Shown: positions 1 through 13,315, counted from the first letter of the stretch. The stretch is DNA of 64,000 nt from Ecdyonurus torrentis (GCA_949318235.1 OX439127.1:8418816-8482815), one strand, 5' to 3'. Numbers and translations: made by a program. The notes: generated by a model from the letters alone, not told the origin.

Positions 1-20
1 CATTTTTTTTAATAGCAAAA

Positions 21-196
21 GAAGCTTCAAACCTCAATCAAAATCTTATTTCTAGCTCCTAATAAGCTCGAAGAATATGAGAAAAATTTGTTCAGTTGGA
101 AAAAAAAACTCTTTTTATGTGAAAAATTAGAAGAAATGATGTTTCTCCTATGCTGGACAATACATTATAGGCACCACAAATATGGTGACAAAGCGC
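21..196 (+). repeat. Left arm of a 175-bp inverted repeat
   Basis: This segment is the approximate reverse complement of 5494-5666. Matching stretches include GAAGCTTCAAACCTC on the left against GAGGTTTGAAGCTT on the right, and GGCACCACAAATATG against CATGTTTGTGGTGCC. The two arms enclose about 5.3 kb of retrotransposon and foldback sequence. It may be one element's termini or two independent copies of a dispersed repeat in opposite orientation. Confidence 0.7.
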
Positions 197-401
197 AAGG
201 ATGTGCAAGGGGTCTATATCAACTTACATGCTAAGCTACAAAACGGCAACGGAGATACCGCGGGAAAGGAAACCACGTGAGTATATAAAAGTACGAGGTG
301 GTAAGGCATAGCTTGCTGATGGCGCCATGTTTTCTTAATTTTTACCATCACGTGATTTCCGTTTCCGGGACTTCATTTTCCGTTTTTTGGATGTATGTAA
401 T

Positions 402-403
<2 letters not shown>

Positions 404-461
<58 letters not shown>
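404..461. repeat. (AT)n microsatellite
   Basis: Uninterrupted alternating AT for about 58 bases. Confidence 0.95.
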
Positions 462-466
<5 letters not shown>

Positions 467-1718
467 AGCCCAACATTGTTATGCATAACCAAAAAATCCT
501 AATTTTTATTTTGTCTAAAAATTAAATAATAATGATATAGCTATCATTTGAAAAAACCTATTTGCTTCGTATATATGGCAAGTATAAGATGATAAATTGA
601 GACAGACAGATATATAGGGTGGGTCATAACGAGGCTTATAACGTAGAGGGGTGCGACCATCTGGAAGCGGAAAAAGTCAAAATTTATTTTCACCATAAAA
701 CTTTCTACGATTTTTCTATCCAGTAAAACAACTATACTATGATTTTTAAATGAAATTGCATGAATTTATAGTTTGGCGCTATCATTATTAATATGTATGT
801 GTATTAAAGTGGATAACTTAAATATTTGGTGGTGTTTGAATGTGTTTGATATAACTATAAATTTTTAAGTAGCAAATTTTTGTTTGCTGTTATATTTGAC
901 GCTTGTTCAGTTTGTGAGATATCTTACTGCCTGACTGCCAAACTTACGTATTAATTCGAACTGATCCAAGTTGTTTCTGAACCACTCAAGGTTGGTGACA
1001 ACGGTCAGCATTGCAAGCCTCTGTAAAGTTGACAGCACAAATCTGGTGGTTTGACGTCGCAGCAACATTGGGTTCATTTTTACTGAAATCAACATATATT
1101 ATACGTTAGACAATAACAGTCCTAGCAGCTCAAATATCTAGCTCAAATATCTAGCTTAAATATACAGCTCAAATATCTAGCTGAAGATCACCTGTTACTC
1201 GTATATAGAGAGTTTGTACTTTCTGGCATAACAGCTTAGAACTAAATAATTTAATTGAAATTCTCTCTCTCCCAATACGTTATGACAGAAAGTTATCAGA
1301 AAAATTATGCAAAACTTAAAAGCATAGACGTGAAGAAAACATCATGCATTTTTTTTTCTTTCTTTTTTTTTTCTTTTTTTTTTTTTTCTCTCTTTTCTTT
1401 CTTTTTTTTATGTACTTTAGTATTATTATAATTTCTATTTCTATTTATTTCAATTTTTTCCCAGTAACTGCCGCTTTTACCAAAATATAACTATATACAT
1501 TTTTTTTCTAAATTCATATATATTATATTTTATTTATAGATTTTTTCTTTCTACTTATTATTATCAACTTTCTCAAAATTATTGGTTTGTATTTAATCAT
1601 AAATTCGTTGATGTTTTCTGTTGGGGTTAGGTGTAAGAGTGGGCCATACATTTTGTAAGGCTTAAACCTCGCCCTTTCAAAAATTGTATTTTCCTTTATC
1701 CTTTTTTTGAATAAAGAT
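462..1718. other. AT-rich stretch without recognisable gene
   Basis: No gene or full repeat is recognised. A short tandem array of the 13-14-base unit AGCTCAAATATCT, about five copies, lies at 1130-1185. A T/C-rich tract lies at 1350-1410. The 62-codon minus-strand frame near 907-1095 has no recognisable domain. Confidence 0.6.
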
Positions 1719-1815
<97 letters not shown>

Positions 1816-1816
1816 T
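1719..1816. repeat. (TTTA)n microsatellite
   Basis: About 24 uninterrupted tetranucleotide units. Confidence 0.95.
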
Positions 1817-1900
1817 ATTAGAATTTATATCACAAAACACTTGATGGGACTTACATAAATAACATTAGTTTAGTTTGTCTCAAAAACTATATAAACTGTA
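1817..1900 (-). repeat. Fragment of TTAA element family 5
   Basis: Matches, in reverse, the end of the elements at 19089-19368 and 42385-42728, for example TTTGTCTCAAAA and the CACTTGATGGGACTTA block. Only about 80 bases remain. Confidence 0.6.
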
Positions 1901-2981
<1,081 letters not shown>

Positions 2982-2986
2982 AAAAA

Positions 2987-3410
2987 TCTAGGTATTTTTA
3001 TAGATAAAAATTTTAAATGTGATAGAAAAATTAGTTTTATTTGTAAAAAAATGTATCTTTCATTACACCATTTGTATGCATTTCGTAGAAATATCCCTGT
3101 TGAAACAAAAATTATTTTAATTAAAACTTTGCTTCTTCCAATTCTAGATTATTGTTAATGAATAATGCTATTAGATATATAATATTAAGGAAAATGAACA
3201 TGTTAGTGCTTATTATAATAAACTCAATTTATTAAGAATCAATGAGAGACAAAACGTGCATCTTCTATGTACTATACAAAAATTACTTAACTTTAAAGAA
3301 CCATCCTATCTATATGAATATTTTACACCATTGAAAAATAATACCTCAAGATGAACAAGATCACATAAATACTTTCTATTACCACCAAAATCTAATTGTT
3401 GCATATCGAA
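2987..3410 (+). pseudogene. LINE reverse-transcriptase C-terminal remnant, 5' part
   Basis: Translation from 2987 gives NLGIFIDKNF, then LHHLYAFRRNIPVETK and TLLLPILDYC, which is typical of the region after the RT catalytic core of CR1/jockey-type non-LTR retrotransposons. A frameshift follows; the frame resumes with YYNKLNLLRINERQN and YLYEYFTPLKNNTSR and carries at least two stops. The frame continues on the far side of the palindrome at 3411-4489, so this is one decayed retrotransposon copy interrupted by a later insertion. The 5' side is lost at the GATA array. The clade is inferred from motif style only. Confidence 0.75.
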
Positions 3411-4489
3411 CACGCAGGATGTTTAGGACGTATCAGAGAAATGTTTTTTTTCGTAAACTTTGAAGTTTTGAACATCATATCGCAGCAACGAAAAGATTGA
3501 AAAATATTTAATGCTTATCATCTAAAAGCCTGTTTAGTTGGCAATGTATGAGCATAGTTTCAGATTTTTCATGTTATTAATAAGCTCGCAAAAAATTAAT
3601 TAGTAACTGAGAGTGCCTTTTTATCTCGGAATTTTCAGAGGTATGCCAACTTAAGCTGACATATCTACGTTATCCATAATACAAAAAAATTCAAACTTAT
3701 TTTTTATTGTGTATAAACATTCCTAGTACACGCTACAATACCGAAAAAAAATTGCAAAAATTTGCACTTGCCAAAAATTAGCAAAATCTAAAACTCAATG
3801 TATCTCCAGATTTACTGGCGTGATCCAATTAAAACTTAAACTGCAAACGTATTTAAGTGTTCTTTTAACAATGCTTTTAAAAAAAGTAGCGATTTTTGAT
3901 TTTACGGAGATTTACAAATTTTTGAGTGTCTGATGAAGCATGAAGTAGGCAACCCGCCTAACACAAAATTTAAAAAAGAATTCATTTCTCGTTAACTAAA
4001 ACAAAATAATTAAGTTTTATATAAGCACTGTTAAAAAAAACACTAGAACACGTTTGTAGTTTAAGTTTCAATTGGATCACGCCAGTAAATCTGGAGATGC
4101 ATTGAGTTTTAGATTTTGCTAATTTTTGGCAAGTGCAAATTTTTGCAATTTTTTTTCGATATTGTAGCGTGTACTAGGAATGTTTATACACAATAAAAAA
4201 TAAGTTTGAATTTTTTTGTATTATGGATAACGTAGATATGTCAGCTTAAGTTGGCATACCTCTGAAAATTCCGAGATAAAAAGGCACTCTCAGTTACTAA
4301 TTAATTTTTTGCGAGCTTATTAATAACATGAAAAATCTAAAACTATGCTCATACATTGCCAACTAAACAGGCTTTTAGATGATAAGCATTAAATATTTTT
4401 CAATCTTTTCGTTGCTGCGATATGATGTTCAAAACTTCAAAGTTTACGAAAAAAAACATTTCTCTGATACGTCCTAAACATCCTGCGTG
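3411..4489. mobile_element. Foldback element, 1.08-kb near-perfect palindrome
   Basis: The left arm starts CACGCAGGATGTTTAGGACG and the right arm ends with its complement. The arms are about 470 bases each and nearly identical (about 3411-3881 and 4023-4489), around an unpaired centre of roughly 140 bases. It lies inside a LINE reading frame. Short flanking matches (ATCGA on both sides) suggest a target duplication of about 5 bases, although the site is itself palindromic. No ORF is present, so it is non-autonomous. Confidence 0.85.
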
Positions 4490-4690
4490 ATCGATATATG
4501 ATAACTCTTTTGCTGTTAAAGGATCAAAACTGTGGAATAATTTACCTGATATGTTTTACAACATATAATCAAAAAAAGTATTCAAAAATAAAGTAACTCA
4601 GATTCTTCTAAAAAAAATAAAAAAAGTCTTATAACTTTGTATACTTTTAAAATTTTATCTCTTTAAAAATAAATAATAATAATAAAAATC
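4490..4690 (+). pseudogene. LINE reverse-transcriptase C-terminal remnant, 3' part
   Basis: Directly after the palindrome the + strand reads YDNSFAVKGSKLWNNLP and then KVFKNKVTQILLKK. This is the conserved C-terminus of CR1/jockey-like ORF2 proteins (a basic/SF-V-G-LWN-LP pattern). It completes the frame interrupted at 3410. One stop precedes the end. Confidence 0.75.
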
Positions 4691-5466
4691 AGTATAATAA
4701 ATATATGAACATTATGAACGTATATGGTGCGGGAGCATGCATTCGGCACCGGCTGCGTTGTATATTTCTCTCCGCAAGAGAGGATATCATTTGCGGCCGG
4801 TGTCGGGTGTGTGCTCCTGCGTCGTATGTGTTCAAGTAATCAAGTAATTACGTAAAAATGTAAAGTCATATAAACTAAGTCATATAGTCATATCAACGTA
4901 TGTCTTAATTATTTAATGATAAAATATCTTAAAAATATAAACAATACATTGAATTGCTGAATTATCGCCGTATTCTATTAAAAACGGCAAACTTAAAAAT
5001 ATTAAATTTGTGTATAGTTTTTAATTTCATACTAACTACTAAACTAACACTATATAATTGTTATGATGAGTATTTCAATAAGCTCATAAAAGGGGGGAGG
5101 GGAATATTAAAAATAATATATTGATGTCTTATAAATTATATAAAAATGTGTTATAAAGCATACAAATACGCTATAAAATATATAAAAGATAAAGAGGTTT
5201 TAAATGATATAAATGTATGTCAGCAATAATATAAATAAAATCACATTTGTTTCTCTCAAATATTATATTGTATATTGAAATTACAAGTCTATATTTAATA
5301 TGATTCCTCTTTTTTTTTATGTTTATGTTATGTTTATGTTAATTGTTTATATATGTTGAAGAAATATACTCTGACAAGTGTATTGTTTAAAGAAAGTCAG
5401 AGGACCATGTTAGTGGGTTTGTACCTTTTTTGGCCTCTAATAAAAACCATTTATTATTATTATTAA
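4691..5466 (+). mobile_element. LINE-A 3' untranslated region and (ATT)n tail
   Basis: Follows the ORF2 C-terminus. It ends GGCCTCTAATAAAAACCATT plus (TTA)n, the 3' terminus style of CR1-like LINEs. The last about 120 bases (5345-5466) recur, mostly reversed, at 10784, 10985, 17895, 21219 and 39008. A GC-richer patch with a hairpin lies near 4730-4830. Confidence 0.7.
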
Positions 5467-5493
5467 ATACAAAGAAAAGTAACATAAGTATGA

Positions 5494-5666
5494 GCACTTT
5501 GCCGTCATGTTTGTGGTGCCTAATGCATTGTCCAGCATAGCGGATACATTTTTTTTTTCATTTGTCGCATAAATAACAGTTTATTTCGACTAAACATTTT
5601 TCTCATAATATTCTTCTAGCTTATTAGAATTTAGAAATAAGGCTTAGATAGAGGTTTGAAGCTTAT
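5494..5666 (-). repeat. Right arm of the 175-bp inverted repeat
   Basis: Inverted partner of 21-196, with small indels. It begins 27 bases after the (ATT)n tail of the LINE remnant. Confidence 0.7.
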
Positions 5667-6618
5667 AGTTTGGTATTCCTAGTTTGGCCTGTGTATTCCT
5701 GACCAACGAAACGGTGGCTCTTAAATATGAATGTGACCCGGTCTATAAGATATATATCCAAGACATAATATATTTATTTTATTTATTAAGTCAACAAACT
5801 TTATTATTTTTTTTATTTTTTTAAGAAGAAAAAAAATTATGTTACATTTTCACAGAAAACTGTAATAAAACATGAAAATAATATAAATAAATAAATAATA
5901 GTCTTTATTGTTCAAACAACAAATTAGCAGCAGATGAAATATACATAATAATATGTTGGATTTATTACAATATTATTACAAAATTATGTAATTAGAATAA
6001 AAATAAATCTCTTTTACGTTAAAAAATTAAGTTGTATACTCTTAATTTGTATTTGATTAGCATAATATACTAAAATAAATGTAAAATTATTTTACAGATA
6101 ATCGCACCAACCGACAAAATCTAAATAAAGATCTAGGTTGGACGAAAAATAAACGCAAAATATAACGTACGTAAAAATAATAATAATAATAATAAATAAA
6201 AAAAAAAAACTATTTATAATTATGGTGGCTACTACACCCGAGCGCTTGTTAGTACTGCACGAGCGTGAGAAAGATTGTGTGAGTCACACACTTAAAAACA
6301 TAAAAACCGACGTTAAATCTTTGCAGCTGCAAAATTTAATATATTTTTAAAAAGAAATACGTATTTTTACTAATAACATTAAACTTGTAGAAATTAGTTG
6401 TTTTTTATTTTCCATTTCCTCAATTTACAATTTACTTTATTTAATGATTATATAGTAATATTCTTGCAAGATTTTGAATTAAAAAATTGAAATCACGTAA
6501 TAACTAAAAATAGTCTAATATGACATTACACATATTTGCAGTCTTTTAATTTATTCTTTACAGAACAATTCAATAAATATAAAATAACCATGCAAAAATA
6601 GTCAAGGAAAATAAACAA
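5667..6618. other. AT-rich stretch without recognisable gene
   Basis: It contains AATAAA-type and (AAT)n patches and a small CG-containing patch near 6230-6290. I see nothing coding. Confidence 0.5.
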
Positions 6619-6782
6619 TTGACGAATAAAGGAACAACTGTTTTGAAGCCAACTTTAAGCGATTTCGGTCATATCCGTTTCCCTTTCTACCTACTACGCA
6701 TGCGCAGTACGTCGAAACAGAAGCGGATGTGAGCAAACTCGCTTATAGTCAGCCTCAAAACAGTTGTTCCTTTATTAGTCAA
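6619..6782. mobile_element. Small MITE with about 30-bp inverted ends
   Basis: The left end TTGACGAATAAAGGAACAAC is complemented by the right end at about 6745-6782. The interior contains the palindrome GCATGCGCA. It has no coding capacity. Confidence 0.75.
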
Positions 6783-6808
6783 TAAAACAAACTCCAATAT
6801 TAAGGGTT

Positions 6809-6915
6809 CCGTCACACATGTATGTATTGTATAAATTGGTTGCATTCATGTTAAAGTCAACGCCATAAGTGAGCACTAAATAACATCGGCCAGTATGGCA
6901 AAATGACACATTTAT
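6809..6915 (-). mobile_element. MITE-1 fragment
   Basis: Reverse-orientation partial copy of the MITE-1 family, with the TCATGTTAAAGTCAACGCCA block followed by ATAACAT and GGCAAAATGAC. The distal end is missing. Confidence 0.6.
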
Positions 6916-7006
6916 TTATGTTGCATAAATCCCGCAGTTTATAATAATATGGAAAGTTTAGTTTTTATTTTAACTTTTATGTGTCTATTTGTAGCGAGTT
7001 GATTTC

Positions 7007-7008
<2 letters not shown>

Positions 7009-7075
<67 letters not shown>
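7009..7075. repeat. (GA)n microsatellite
   Basis: About 32 GA units directly next to the MITE-4 copy. Confidence 0.95.
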
Positions 7076-7076
7076 A

Positions 7077-7402
7077 GGGAGTAGGGGACCGACGTCGGCC
7101 ATTAGACTCAAACTTTTATCGTCAAAAAAATCTGAAATTTTTCACAATGATACTTCAGCTTGAGACAATTTCAAATATATTAAAAATTTTGGGAGGTCAC
7201 CGTGCGAATGAATTTTATATGATTTTTTGAAATTTTAAGCCCATAAGGCCCAATGTTAATTTCAATAATTTTTTTTTTCGGGACGGTCAAACATCTTAAA
7301 ATTTTTATCACGGCTAAGTGTGACCCTTAGCTACACAATGACACTAAATTTAGAGCCAAAACACTTCTAGTTTTTGAGATATAAGGTCGGTACCCTACTC
7401 CC
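7077..7402 (+). mobile_element. TTAA-flanked MITE-4 copy 1
   Basis: Ends GGGAGTAGGG(G)ACCGAC and the complementary GGTCGGTACCCTACTCCC, with TTAA directly outside the right end. The same element occurs in inverted orientation at 25971-26302 with TTAA on both sides. The TTAA target suggests mobilisation by a piggyBac-type transposase; that is inference from target preference only. Confidence 0.75.
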
Positions 7403-7475
7403 TTAAGCAAGTAATACCGAATAAAAAAAATATTAAAAACTCAACCAAAATAAATAAATAAATTGAAAAAATGAA

Positions 7476-7506
7476 GAAGAAAAAAAAAAAAAAAAAAAAA
7501 AAAAAA
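7476..7506. repeat. Poly(A) tract
   Basis: An A-rich homopolymer of about 30 bases beside a unit D copy in reverse orientation. Confidence 0.9.
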
Positions 7507-8017
7507 GACAGTGATCGGTGCTGTCGTAAAAGTAATGAGAGGCGCAGAACCCCTAATTTAACATTTTGCTTTTGAAGAGGAACACATTTTTTTTCTTGAG
7601 TTTTTGTTCCCTTGAGAAAACTGCACCGATTTTGGAAGAATTTAAATATTTCAATGAGGGACATACATGTTTTACGCCAATAAAAGAAAGAAAGTTTTGC
7701 TATTTAATTGTTAGAGTATTTGTACCTTAACTTTATGTCATGCTTATTGATTGTTATATTTCCATTGACTTTTATGATGAAACATTCATGATTTAAGCTG
7801 CACAACTGTCCTTCGCCTGTGGCTGTGGCCTGTGGGACTGTGGGTTTGGACGTACAGCACTCAACGCAACAACAACAATAACAACAACAAAAAGCATAAT
7901 TTTAAACTCATTTTTTATATTATGCAAATAAAGCTGAAACTCGAAAACATAAACCCAGCCATTCCTAACAAGTAATCGATCACTCTAAGCTCCATATAAT
8001 AAATCATTGTCTCAACA

Positions 8018-8312
8018 GGATGTCATATTTAATGCACTTCGACGCCATACTGGAGTAATGAACAACATTACTCAGAAAACGGCAAACTTTATTTTTTGCT
8101 ATTTTTTTGGTGAATTCGGTCAGTGTTTTGGTATTATTATTTTTCTCGCATATATACTTGAGATACTAATTCAAACTATTAACAACATCAATGCACTCAA
8201 AAATATTGCTTAGTATTTTTAAACTGGTAAAATGAGTCATTTTCTTATGCGGACCATGTTATTGAGTTATCCAACTCAAACATGACATTAACATGAATGC
8301 ATGCACCCTATA
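8018..8312 (+). mobile_element. MITE-1 copy
   Basis: Carries the GATGTCATATTTAATGCACTT start (left end degenerate), the GCCATACTGGAGTA block, and the ACATGAATGCATGCACCCTA end. It is fused head-to-tail to the next copy. The 68-codon frame at 8007-8213 is internal to the element and not a gene. Confidence 0.75.
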
Positions 8313-8617
8313 GGGTGTATGCGGATGACGTCATATTTATTGCGCTTTGAGGCCATACTGGAGTAGTACATAACATTGCTCAGCATAAGACAAACTTCAT
8401 TTAAGCTAATTTTCTTCGGGAAATCGGTTAATTTTTTGTTATTGTTATTTTTCTCACATACTTGAGATACTAATTCAACATATTTACAGCATCAATGCTC
8501 TCAAAAACATTGCATAGTGGTTTAAAACTGGCAAAATGATTTTATTTCCTATGCCACCTACGTTATTGAGTTATCCAACATGGCGTCAACTTTAACATGA
8601 ATGCATAGACCCTATAA
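8308..8617 (+). mobile_element. MITE-1 copy, tandem with the previous one
   Basis: Starts TATAGGGTGTATGCGGATGA and ends AACATGAATGCATAGACCC; the ends form an imperfect inverted repeat (TATAGGGTGTATGC). The CRE-like octamer TGACGTCA is at 8326-8333. It shares the CCCTATAGGG junction with the preceding copy. Confidence 0.8.
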
Positions 8618-8770
8618 GAAATAAGCATTTAGAAACCAATTGAATTGAATTGCATTGTATGCATATTACTTTTTATCTATATCGTAGAGATTTTCTTTTT
8701 TTTTTTTCTTTTTTCTTTAACGAATTCAGCAGAGAAAATATATAGCAATAATACATACACTACAATTACA

Positions 8771-9008
8771 TATTAATTTGACTGCAAGCTAAGCGACTTC
8801 ACCTTAGGCAACTTTCTCTGCTCTTTGTTGCAATTGGTTGCATAACCAATACTTTCTGCAGGCGCTATGGAGGCACCAGGTTTTTGTTCCATAAGCTTAT
8901 TGTTAAAAAGGGATTTCCGCGCCTTTTTCTAGCATAACTCTGATTGGTGCTACGTCACCACCGACAGCAAGCATTTGACTATATGATATTTATTTATTTT
9001 TTGTTCAG

Positions 9009-9044
<36 letters not shown>

Positions 9045-9269
9045 ATAATATTGTTGTGAATATTTATGCTCAATAATGCATTGTATAATATATTATTGTG
9101 TTGTTAGTATTTCTAAAAGTCTCATGAAGTTTGCTTGGCATGCGCCCTCACAGAATAATAATATTCTTGTTGCTGGGTTGCTGGTGATGAAATTTTTATA
9201 AAACATTTATTGGCGGAAAATACTTTAGTATATACCAAAGTTTTAAAATTGTCATGAATCGGGGGGAAA
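8771..9269. other. Unit D-like sequence and (CT)n tract
   Basis: The segment ACGTCACCACCGA...TTCAGT...(CT)n at 8960-9042 resembles 20866-20992. No gene is seen. Confidence 0.45.
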
Positions 9270-9678
<409 letters not shown>

Positions 9679-10783
9679 TGAGAGAGAGAGAGAGTGAAAG
9701 AAATAAAGAAAGACGGAAAATGAGGGTGCATGAAAAATATTAAAAAATATCACTCTGCTTAATTCTTTTTTTTTTTCAATAATTTAATTCAATAGATTTT
9801 TTTCTTTTGAAAATTTTCCATTTGTGCAAAATTAATTTTGATTTTTTAAATTTTTCTATTTTTGATGAGCTACAAAACTCAAGAAAGCTAGAGAAATCTG
9901 CATGCATTAAATTTGGTCTTTTTTATCTTAGTACTATAAATTGTATACGCGAGACAAAGAGTTCACACTTCCTAGTCAATTTGACAAATTTTTATTCCTA
10001 ACATTGCTATAGACAGACAGACAGACTTACCAGAAGTGAAAATGACAAGATCAGACTGAGATATCAAGTCCTCAGTGCACCAACAATGAAGTGATGAAAG
10101 TAGATTGATGTGGAGGTATCTTTAACAGTAACGGCAAGTATGTGTTATTACACCACTAAGTACGTGCTCACGGTCTTACTCGAATGCACTGACTGTGTTA
10201 GCAAGTAAGCAAGTGAGAGAAAGAGAGCACCCGCTGCACCCCACCACTGGGCGTGCCTACTTGCCTGGCCTGCCTGCTTGGAGCTCCGCACCAAACCCTG
10301 GCTCTCCACACCAAACCCTGGCTCTCCACGCTCTTCTAACATGATATGAGTTCGAAGCTGGAACTTTGTGTCAGGGATGATAAACCAAATGTTTACTTTT
10401 ATATTTTTACGTCTTCAAATGCACTTTTACGGGAGTTATGTCCGTAAACGTAAAAAATACGGGTTTTACAAGTTATTCAATGGGACTTAAATTAGGTTTA
10501 CGAACGACGATGTTCAATTGGGGTCAGTCAGTAAAAAGTGATGTAAGTTTAGAAAATTTATTTTTCGTTGTCGTAAAATTAAAATTACGGTTTCCAGGGG
10601 CACCAGCGTTGATTTTGACCCTTACCTTGCGTCACTACACTGTCTGGAAAAAAAAGAAGTAAAAACTGCCTAAAATTTAAATAAATTGGGATATAACATT
10701 GGGTATGCCAAAAAAACAAAGTCGGCAGTATACGCATAAGCAGCCACAGGTGGCAATTTTTGTTCGTGGTATTAACATACATA
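9679..10783. other. Stretch without a confident gene; GC-richer patch at 10195-10342
   Basis: The patch at 10195-10342 contains two direct copies of CACACCAAACCCTGGCTCTC and a diverged third. It could be an exon or promoter remnant, but no conserved protein is visible. The 74-codon frame at 10438-10662 is not recognised. Confidence 0.4.
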
Positions 10784-10905
10784 ATAATAATAAATGGTTT
10801 TTATTAGAGGCCAAAAAAGGTACAAACCCACTTATATGGTCCTCTGAGTTTCTACGAAACAATTTGCAATAGTCAGAGTATTTCTTCATTACATCTTATA
10901 TACAT
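10784..10905 (-). mobile_element. LINE-A 3' end, truncated copy
   Basis: In reverse orientation this has (AAT)n followed by GGTTTTTATTAGAGGCC, ACAAACCCACTTATATGG and GTCAGAGTATTTCTTC. It matches the 3' terminus at 5345-5466 and is a severely 5'-truncated retrotransposed copy. Confidence 0.75.
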
Positions 10906-10984
10906 AGTTATCAAAGGAAAATTCATATAGGAAAAATGTATACTGTAGTTAATTTTTAATACATATCATATAATATTAATTATA

Positions 10985-11540
10985 ATAATAAATGGTTTTT
11001 ATTAGAGGCCAAAAAAGGTACAACCTACTTACATGGTCCTCTGTCTTTCTTTAAACAATATCACTAGTCAGAGTATTTCTTCATTATATTTAATATACAT
11101 AATTGATAAAGAGGAACCATAGATTAGTTGTAGATTAATTTATAAGACACAATACAATATTATATTTGAGAGACAAAATAGTCATTTATACATTATTTTA
11201 TTAATAATACATTTTAATATTATTTTTAACATATTTATATAGCATTTATAATATTTATATTTAAATCACTAATAACAATTCCTAACTACATTCTTTTACT
11301 ATCTATGTTTTCTCCCTACTTCTTCTTATTCTTTTTTTTTTTTTTATTAGAGAGATGTAAGTACAGTCTTTTTTATAAAAGAAAATTATTAATATTGTTT
11401 ATACCATACTTATTATTTATAACATATTTATATCATTCTCATATTTATATCAACCACATATTTAAATCATTCACAACAATTTCAATTCACTTGTAAAAGT
11501 TATTTACAAAGTTTCTTTTTCTCTCTTTTTCTTGTTCTCT
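10985..11540 (-). mobile_element. LINE-A 3' end, longer copy
   Basis: Same terminus as at 10784, but extending further into the 3' UTR; the TATTTGAGAGACAAAAT segment matches the reverse of about 5250-5270. The second copy follows the first within 100 bases in the same orientation. Confidence 0.7.
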
Positions 11541-11922
11541 TTTTTTTATTATTATTATTAGGAACTTATTGCCAACAAAATAAAGTCGTTAGTACACGCA
11601 TAAGCGGCCACAGGTGGCAATTTTTGTTCATGGACGTAATATTAACATACATATCATATAGGAAAAGTTGCACGTTTTGACCAATCAATATAAAAGTGCA
11701 CAATGATGATAAAAATTACTTATAAAATCTATATCTCAAATTAGGAGTCACCAGAAGCAGCTACATTATATTACTACCTCGATCATCTCCCATATAAACA
11801 AAAACAGGCGACATATCGTGTTGAAAACTACGCAACCATTGAATTTAGAGTATACTCTAAATTCAATGCTACAACTGTGGCAAAGAGAGCGAGAGAGAGG
11901 CTATGCTCTGTAACTGTAATTA
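11541..11922. other. AT-rich stretch with a 28-bp perfect palindrome
   Basis: A perfect palindrome centred on GAGTATACTC lies at about 11839-11866. A short GC-richer GAGAGCGAGAG patch follows. The text at 11580-11650 repeats 10720-10775 (CGCATAAGC...CACAGGTGGCAATTTTTG), so a further dispersed repeat is present. No gene is seen. Confidence 0.5.
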
Positions 11923-12238
11923 TAGGGTGTATGTGGATGACGTCATATTTAATGCGCTTGAAGGCCATACTGGAGTAGTGAATAACATTGCTCAGCATAG
12001 GACAAACTTCATTTAAGATAATTTTCTTTGGGAAATCAGTTAATTTTTTGTTATTGTTATTTTTCTCACATATATACTTGAGATATTAATTCAACATATT
12101 TACAGCATCAATGCTCTCAATAATATTGCATAGTGGTTTTAAACTGGCAAAATGAGTTATTTCCCTATGCCACCCATGTTATTGAGTTATCCAACATGGC
12201 GTCGACTTTAACATGAATGCATAGACCTATATGACCTA
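11923..12238 (+). mobile_element. MITE-1 copy
   Basis: Begins TATAGGGTGTATGTGGATGA with TGACGTCA at 11938-11945 and ends AACATGAATGCATAGACC. It is full length (about 315 bases). Confidence 0.85.
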
Positions 12239-13026
12239 TATGTCTAATAAATTAATAATATTACAAGTGCTGAATGGCGCGAGTCTCGTGCGAAATGAGG
12301 AAAATATATAAGAGACTGATTGACCTATTTTTGGGGCATATTATTCAAATTCAGACAATAAAATAACTTCTATTTTCTTTTTTTTTTAAGGCTAGAATTT
12401 CTTTTAGTATTTTGGAATACAAAATATAGTGTTGATTTCCTCTCTTTATTTTTTTTTATTTATTATTATTGTTTTGTTTTTTTAATTCAAAGATTTAATG
12501 TTGGGTTCAATTATTGTATTTCCAGTATAATACTATAGCGATTACCATATTTGTTTATTAATGCATTATAGATAACCAGTTTTTTTTAAAAAGTTACCGT
12601 TATAGATTAAAAAAAATTGACGATATTATCGTCGCATCGATATCGATACTTTTTGCCTAAAAATATAAGAAAAATTCACACAAAAATAACCTAAATGCAT
12701 AGAAATTTCAAAATAATAAAGAAAAAATGTAAATGAGGCTGGTAGTGATTGTTTTATTATATCATTGTACAGTCATTAAGCAAAATTAGAATGTTTTATA
12801 GAAATAAAAACATTTCACTAAGATTTATATTTATCGTATTGAAAAACTATTGTGTACGATATAGCATCGTTATCGAGGAGGTGTTTTAAAAATATCGATA
12901 TTGTGTGAAGATATATTAATGTATCGTTATTGAAGTTTTGGGTATGGAACCCAAGCCTGAAAAATTGCTCTGGGCTAGATCTTATTATAGCGTCCATATT
13001 ACACTGGTACCGTTCAAACTGCGTTC
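12239..13026. other. AT-rich stretch, nothing recognised
   Basis: Several ATCGAT-rich fragments occur near 12620-12930, but there is no gene or known repeat terminus. Confidence 0.5.
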
Positions 13027-13315
13027 ATATAGGGTGTATCAGCATGACGTCATATTTAATGCGCTTCCACGCCATACTGGATTAATGAATAACATTGCGC
13101 AACAAAGAACAAACTTTATTTTTGACTATTTTCTTTGGGAAATCGGTTATTATCATTTTTCTCTCATAATTGAGATATTATTTTAGTTTCAATGCTGTCA
13201 AAAAAATTGGTTAGTATTTTTAAATTGGCAAAATGTGTCATTTTTCTATGTGGCTCATGTTATAGAGTGATCCAACATGGCATCAACTTTTACATGAATG
13301 CATACACTCAATACA
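13027..13315 (+). mobile_element. MITE-1 copy
   Basis: Begins TATAGGGTGTATCAGCATGA with TGACGTCA at 13045-13052 and ends ACATGAATGCATACACTC. The 82-codon frame at 12938-13186 overlaps it and is not a gene. Confidence 0.85.

Larger units (their letters stand above)
7548..8770 (-). repeat. Unit D, copy 1 (reverse, with two MITE-1 copies)
   Basis: Read on the minus strand, this contains the same ordered blocks as 19370-20860 and 44880-46000. These are the GAATTCGTTAAAG block (about 8640-8760), MITE-1, a block with AGTGATCGATTACTTG-like text (about 7740-8000), and an ATTGGCGTAAAAC...CAGTG..TTTTCTC block (7548-7682). The repeated order across three places indicates a multi-kb dispersed element of unknown class. 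No protein was recognised in it apart from the exon-like block described at 18537. Confidence 0.6.

Noticed and set aside
10148..10342. 64-codon minus-strand frame in a GC-richer patch
   Set aside because: Produced by short direct repeats; no domain, start context or splice partner.
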